Shown: positions 14,525 through 16,859 of the stretch, one piece after another
Numbering within the stretch: position 1 is the first letter of the stretch
Layout of the letters: each line of letters opens with the position of its first letter
Notes under the pieces: model-generated
Told to the model about the DNA's origin: nothing
The model's database searches: none
The model's input: only the letters and a program-made list of their open reading frames with translations
NCBI GenBank assembly: GCA_027314465.1
Contig: DAHVAU010000027.1
Location: 1-16,859, forward strand
Direction of reading: 5' to 3'
DNA length: 16,859 nucleotides
Source of the DNA: Microcaldota archaeon
GTDB lineage: Archaea; Micrarchaeota; Micrarchaeia; Micrarchaeales; CABMGC01
Made by a program: the position numbers and the translations under genes

Positions 14525-15697
14525 CTATCTCGCGTTCTCAACGCGCCTCCACTGTGTATGCGGCATTATCCTGTCCCTGAACCTCTCTATCCTCTGCCTG
14601 TAAGGAATGAGATCCTTTATCAGCTGAGGAGCTAGGTCGGCCATCTTGAGCTTGGGCTTGAAGCCAAGGTCAGGCAGTACCTTTATCTTGGGGTTGTAGT
14701 AGTGCCTGTCGGCCTCCACCCTGGGATTGTCGAGGTGCTGCACCTCTATGTCTATGCCCTGCTTCTTGGCGGCCTTCTTTACTATGTCGGCGATATCATT
14801 TATGCTCAGAAGCTCGACGAACTGGTTGGCTGTACGGTGCTCGCCCCTTTGCGCAGGGTTCTCGATCAGCAGATTAAGGGCTTCCATGCTGTCCTCAAGA
14901 GAGAGATAGCCGCGTATCTGCCCGCCTGCACCGTAAGCAGTAAGAGGTATTCCCAGCACAGCCTCTGCGCAGAACCTGTTTACCACTGTGCCCCAGACCT
15001 CATCGAAGTCGAATCGGCTGTGAAGCTTCTCATCTGTTATCTCCTTTGTCCTGGTGCCGTAGACAGGCCCCTGGAATATGTTTGTTGTAGTTATCTTCCA
15101 GACCTTGTTGGCAAAGAGAAGGTTGTTTGTGTCATGGACCTTCGTCCAGTGGTACCATGATCCGCCGAACTTTGGAGTCGTGATCCTGTCCGTCTTACCG
15201 TTTATGTCGGCGTCTACGAACGCTGATTCGGGTATGTCGAAATTCGGGGTGCCGTACTCGCCCATGGTCGCCATCTTCACTACGTGGATCTTAGGGTCGA
15301 GCTCCATTATCGCATATACCAGGTTTATTGTTCCTATTATGTTGTTTGACATTGTGTACGAGGCATGCTTGGCGTTGATCATCGAGTACGGGGCTGAGCG
15401 CTGCTCGGCGAAGTGCACTACAGTATCAGGTCTCTCCTCCTTTATCACCTTGTGCAGGAACTCGTACTTGGTTATGTCGCCCTCGTGGAATTTCATCTTG
15501 TATCCGTGTATGTCCTTCGCAGCCCTCACCCTGTCCGGCATGCCAAGGATCGGGATTGCCGAATCAGAACCCACCTCCTCCACCGACTTTCTTGTGGCGA
15601 AATTGTCAACTCCTATTACATCGTGCCCTTTTGCCATCAGCCGCAGCGCAAGCGGCCATCCGAGGTATCCATCAGCGCCTAGTATCATTACTTTCAT
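14525..15697 (-). CDS. agl3: UDP-sulfoquinovose synthase (Sqd1/Agl3 type)
   Basis: NAD-dependent SDR enzyme that converts UDP-glucose plus sulfite to UDP-sulfoquinovose. In 390 aa (from the ATG): NAD motif GADGYLGWPLAL (7-18), EQRSAPYSM (98-106), KMATMGEYGTPNFDIPE (141-157) with catalytic Thr144, and WYHWTKVHDT (181-190) with Tyr182 and Lys186. These are the residues known in plant SQD1 (Thr145, Tyr182, Lys186). PVYGTRTKE (212-220), RFDFDEVWGTVVNRFC (228-243), GGQIRGYLSLEDS (258-270) and NPRVEADRHYYN (around 328-339) complete a near-continuous family match. An upstream GTG at 15706 would add MDC, but its bases belong to an AGGTGG Shine-Dalgarno 5 nt before the ATG, so the ATG is preferred. 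In Sulfolobus the homologue serves N-glycan synthesis; the symbol is given on that basis. Confidence 0.94.
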   Translation of the reverse strand: MKVMILGADGYLGWPLALRLMAKGHDVIGVDNFATRKSVEEVGSDSAIPILGMPDRVRAAKDIHGYKMKFHEGDITKYEFLHKVIKEERPDTVVHFAEQRSAPYSMINAKHASYTMSNNIIGTINLVYAIMELDPKIHVVKMATMGEYGTPNFDIPESAFVDADINGKTDRITTPKFGGSWYHWTKVHDTNNLLFANKVWKITTTNIFQGPVYGTRTKEITDEKLHSRFDFDEVWGTVVNRFCAEAVLGIPLTAYGAGGQIRGYLSLEDSMEALNLLIENPAQRGEHRTANQFVELLSINDIADIVKKAAKKQGIDIEVQHLDNPRVEADRHYYNPKIKVLPDLGFKPKLKMADLAPQLIKDLIPYRQRIERFRDRIMPHTQWRRVENAR

Positions 15698-15701
15698 GCA
15701 A

Positions 15702-15707
15702 TCCACC
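15702..15707 (-). promoter_or_regulatory. Shine-Dalgarno site deciding the agl3 start
   Basis: The minus strand reads AGGTGG, then 4-5 bases, then ATG at 15697. This is one of the few clear ribosome sites in the window and suggests that this gene is translated from a leadered or polycistronic mRNA with the upstream gene. Confidence 0.55.
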
Positions 15708-15724
15708 TATCTATCATCGTCATA

Positions 15725-15736
15725 AGTTAAATATCT
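15725..15736 (-). promoter_or_regulatory. Possible internal TATA box before agl3
   Basis: The minus strand reads AGATATTTAACT and overlaps the last codons and TAA stop of the upstream gene. Its centre near 15730 predicts a start near 15705, just at the Shine-Dalgarno, so it would let agl3 be expressed even if the interrupted upstream gene is not. Confidence 0.35.
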
Positions 15737-16859
15737 TGGTCATTGCCGAAAATCCCGTAGGCTTCAAGTATGCGCCGGCGTATATCAAGCACGCTCATGG
15801 TTCCGTGCGCCTTCTTGTCAGATGGATAGAGCCCGAATACCCCATAGCGTGTGTGGTCACCGCGCCTTGAGGGCTCTGGTTCGTCCACAACATCCTGTGC
15901 ATGGTTGAACACGTCTATGGTGTAGCCAGGGCTTGCCTCCACTATAAGATCGGGCTCTATGAACAGCTTGGTGCCCTTGTAGTACGCGCTGGCTCTATGC
16001 ACATTGGCTATCACCTTCTCGCCTTCATGCGTTATGCAGAGCAGATCGCTGCCCAGCCTCTTGAGCATGGCCGCCTTGGACTTCGAGGATATGGACGGCC
16101 TGTCGAAGCGCGAGTCGTTGGCCCATATGCTGCTCACAGGGTTATTGGATAGTGATGCAAAGGCCTTGGTGAGCTTCATGTCGAACGAGCGCTTGTTAAC
16201 GAAGTCTGCATCGTTCTCAACAACGCTTGCGCATATGAAGCGCGTCGCTGGCTGCCTGGACGAGAGCTGCAGCTGCTCGCGGTACTTATCGTCTTTAAGG
16301 CCTTCCGAATCCGGCTGTGCGGCCGTGCTGGTAGTCACCTCTATGAAAGAGCCCCCAGCATTGGAGCCGCCGCCCAGCTTTGCATAGCCCTTTCCTATAA
16401 GCCAGCTGTTTAGAAGCAGCTTCTTTCGTATCGGCTGCGCGCCGTGATCAGACACTATCATTACTGATGCGCCAGGGTCGTTTCCGACTATCCACTCTAT
16501 GAATCGGGATATTTCGGCGTAGAGCGGGCCGACGTAGTCCTGCCAGTTGTGGAGGCTCAGCGAGTAGTGCTGCATGCGGTCTATCTCAGTGAAGCATACG
16601 AACACCATGCCGTACTTTGCGCCTCTGAGCATGAGCTTGCTCAGCTCAGCCCTCTTTCTTATGCTCCGGACCTATATGTCCGCTGCGTCATTGAGCGTTA
16701 TCTTCCCGTCCTTCAGATCCTGCTCTATCTCAGGCTCTCCCTCGAACCTCAGCTTGGCCGCAGCAGCAGCCATTCTCTGCGAATTGAAACGCGGCCTGAG
16801 CGGGAATCCTGTTGCCATGTCCACGTTCCCGCTTGACGAGGGTTCTGTGACCATGGCAG
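15727..16859 (-). pseudogene. Alkaline-phosphatase-superfamily phosphodiesterase, interrupted by TAG, cut by right edge
   Basis: The gene reads in one frame from the right edge to a TAA at 15727, except for an in-frame TAG at 16672-16674. The upstream part (at least 61 codons, beginning off-window) includes TEPSSSGNVDMATGFPLRP; the downstream part reads VRSIRKRAELSKLM, then FTEIDRMQH (metal-site Asp and His), MIVSDHGA (Asp-His metal pair) and GDHTRYGVFG (last metal His), the pattern of type I phosphodiesterases/nucleotide pyrophosphatases in the alkaline phosphatase superfamily. The N-terminal metal Asp and Thr/Ser nucleophile must lie off the window. An ATG at 16632 could start a 301-aa fragment, but it would lack the nucleophile. 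Other genes here end in TAG, so general TAG recoding is unlikely; a nonsense mutation, a sequencing error or local readthrough remain possible. It lies 29 bp upstream of agl3. Confidence 0.7.

Overview
The window looks like a compact archaeal chromosome segment. The evidence is a membrane-anchored LonB-type protease, a topoisomerase VI A subunit, an archaeal-type topoisomerase IA, an AglB/STT3 oligosaccharyltransferase, a TrmI-type tRNA methyltransferase, heavy use of ATA (Ile) and AGG (Arg) codons, and TATA boxes about 25 nt before start codons (leaderless or very short-leader mRNAs). Short intergenic gaps, ATGA overlaps and overlapping convergent gene ends suggest a small, dense genome. A DPANN lineage such as Micrarchaeota is my best guess, but that is inference and no marker seen here proves it.

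Layout. (1) 1-5634, minus strand: the start of a gene running off the left edge, then a tight four-gene operon transcribed leftward: a small 2-TM protein, DNA topoisomerase I, a tRNA m1A methyltransferase and STT3. (2) 5757-6456, plus: two overlapping genes for tiny 4-TM EamA/SMR-like transporters, overlapping tail to tail by 42 bp with an MscS-type channel on the minus strand (6415-7344). (3) 7345-7649: an intergenic stretch of about 300 bp with a TATA box, a long stem-loop and a T-run, which may be a small RNA or a structured leader. (4) 7650-10734, plus: LonB protease and Top6A, overlapping. (5) 10787-11946, plus: an orphan 83-aa protein and a HAD phosphatase, each with its own promoter. 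(6) 11936-13687, minus: glycosyltransferase and endonuclease III, abutting. (7) 13747-14508, plus: a sugar-1-phosphate nucleotidyltransferase, divergent from the glycosyltransferase. (8) 14525 to the right edge, minus: UDP-sulfoquinovose synthase and an alkaline-phosphatase-superfamily gene interrupted by an in-frame TAG.

Common thread. Several genes fit surface glycosylation: the nucleotidyltransferase could make UDP-glucose, the Sqd1/Agl3 homologue would turn it into UDP-sulfoquinovose, the GT4 enzyme could add sugars, the EamA/SMR pair might move lipid-linked sugars or other small molecules, and STT3 would transfer the glycan to protein. This points to a sulfoquinovose-containing N-glycan like that of Sulfolobus, as an inference from gene content. 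The rest are DNA topology and repair (TopA, Top6A, Nth), protein quality control (LonB), tRNA modification and osmotic protection (MscS).

Most worth a second look: the interrupted phosphatase with a possible stem-loop after its TAG, the intergenic RNA candidate with possible pseudoknot pairing, the degenerate WWDYG motif of STT3, and the histone-like tail of TopA.
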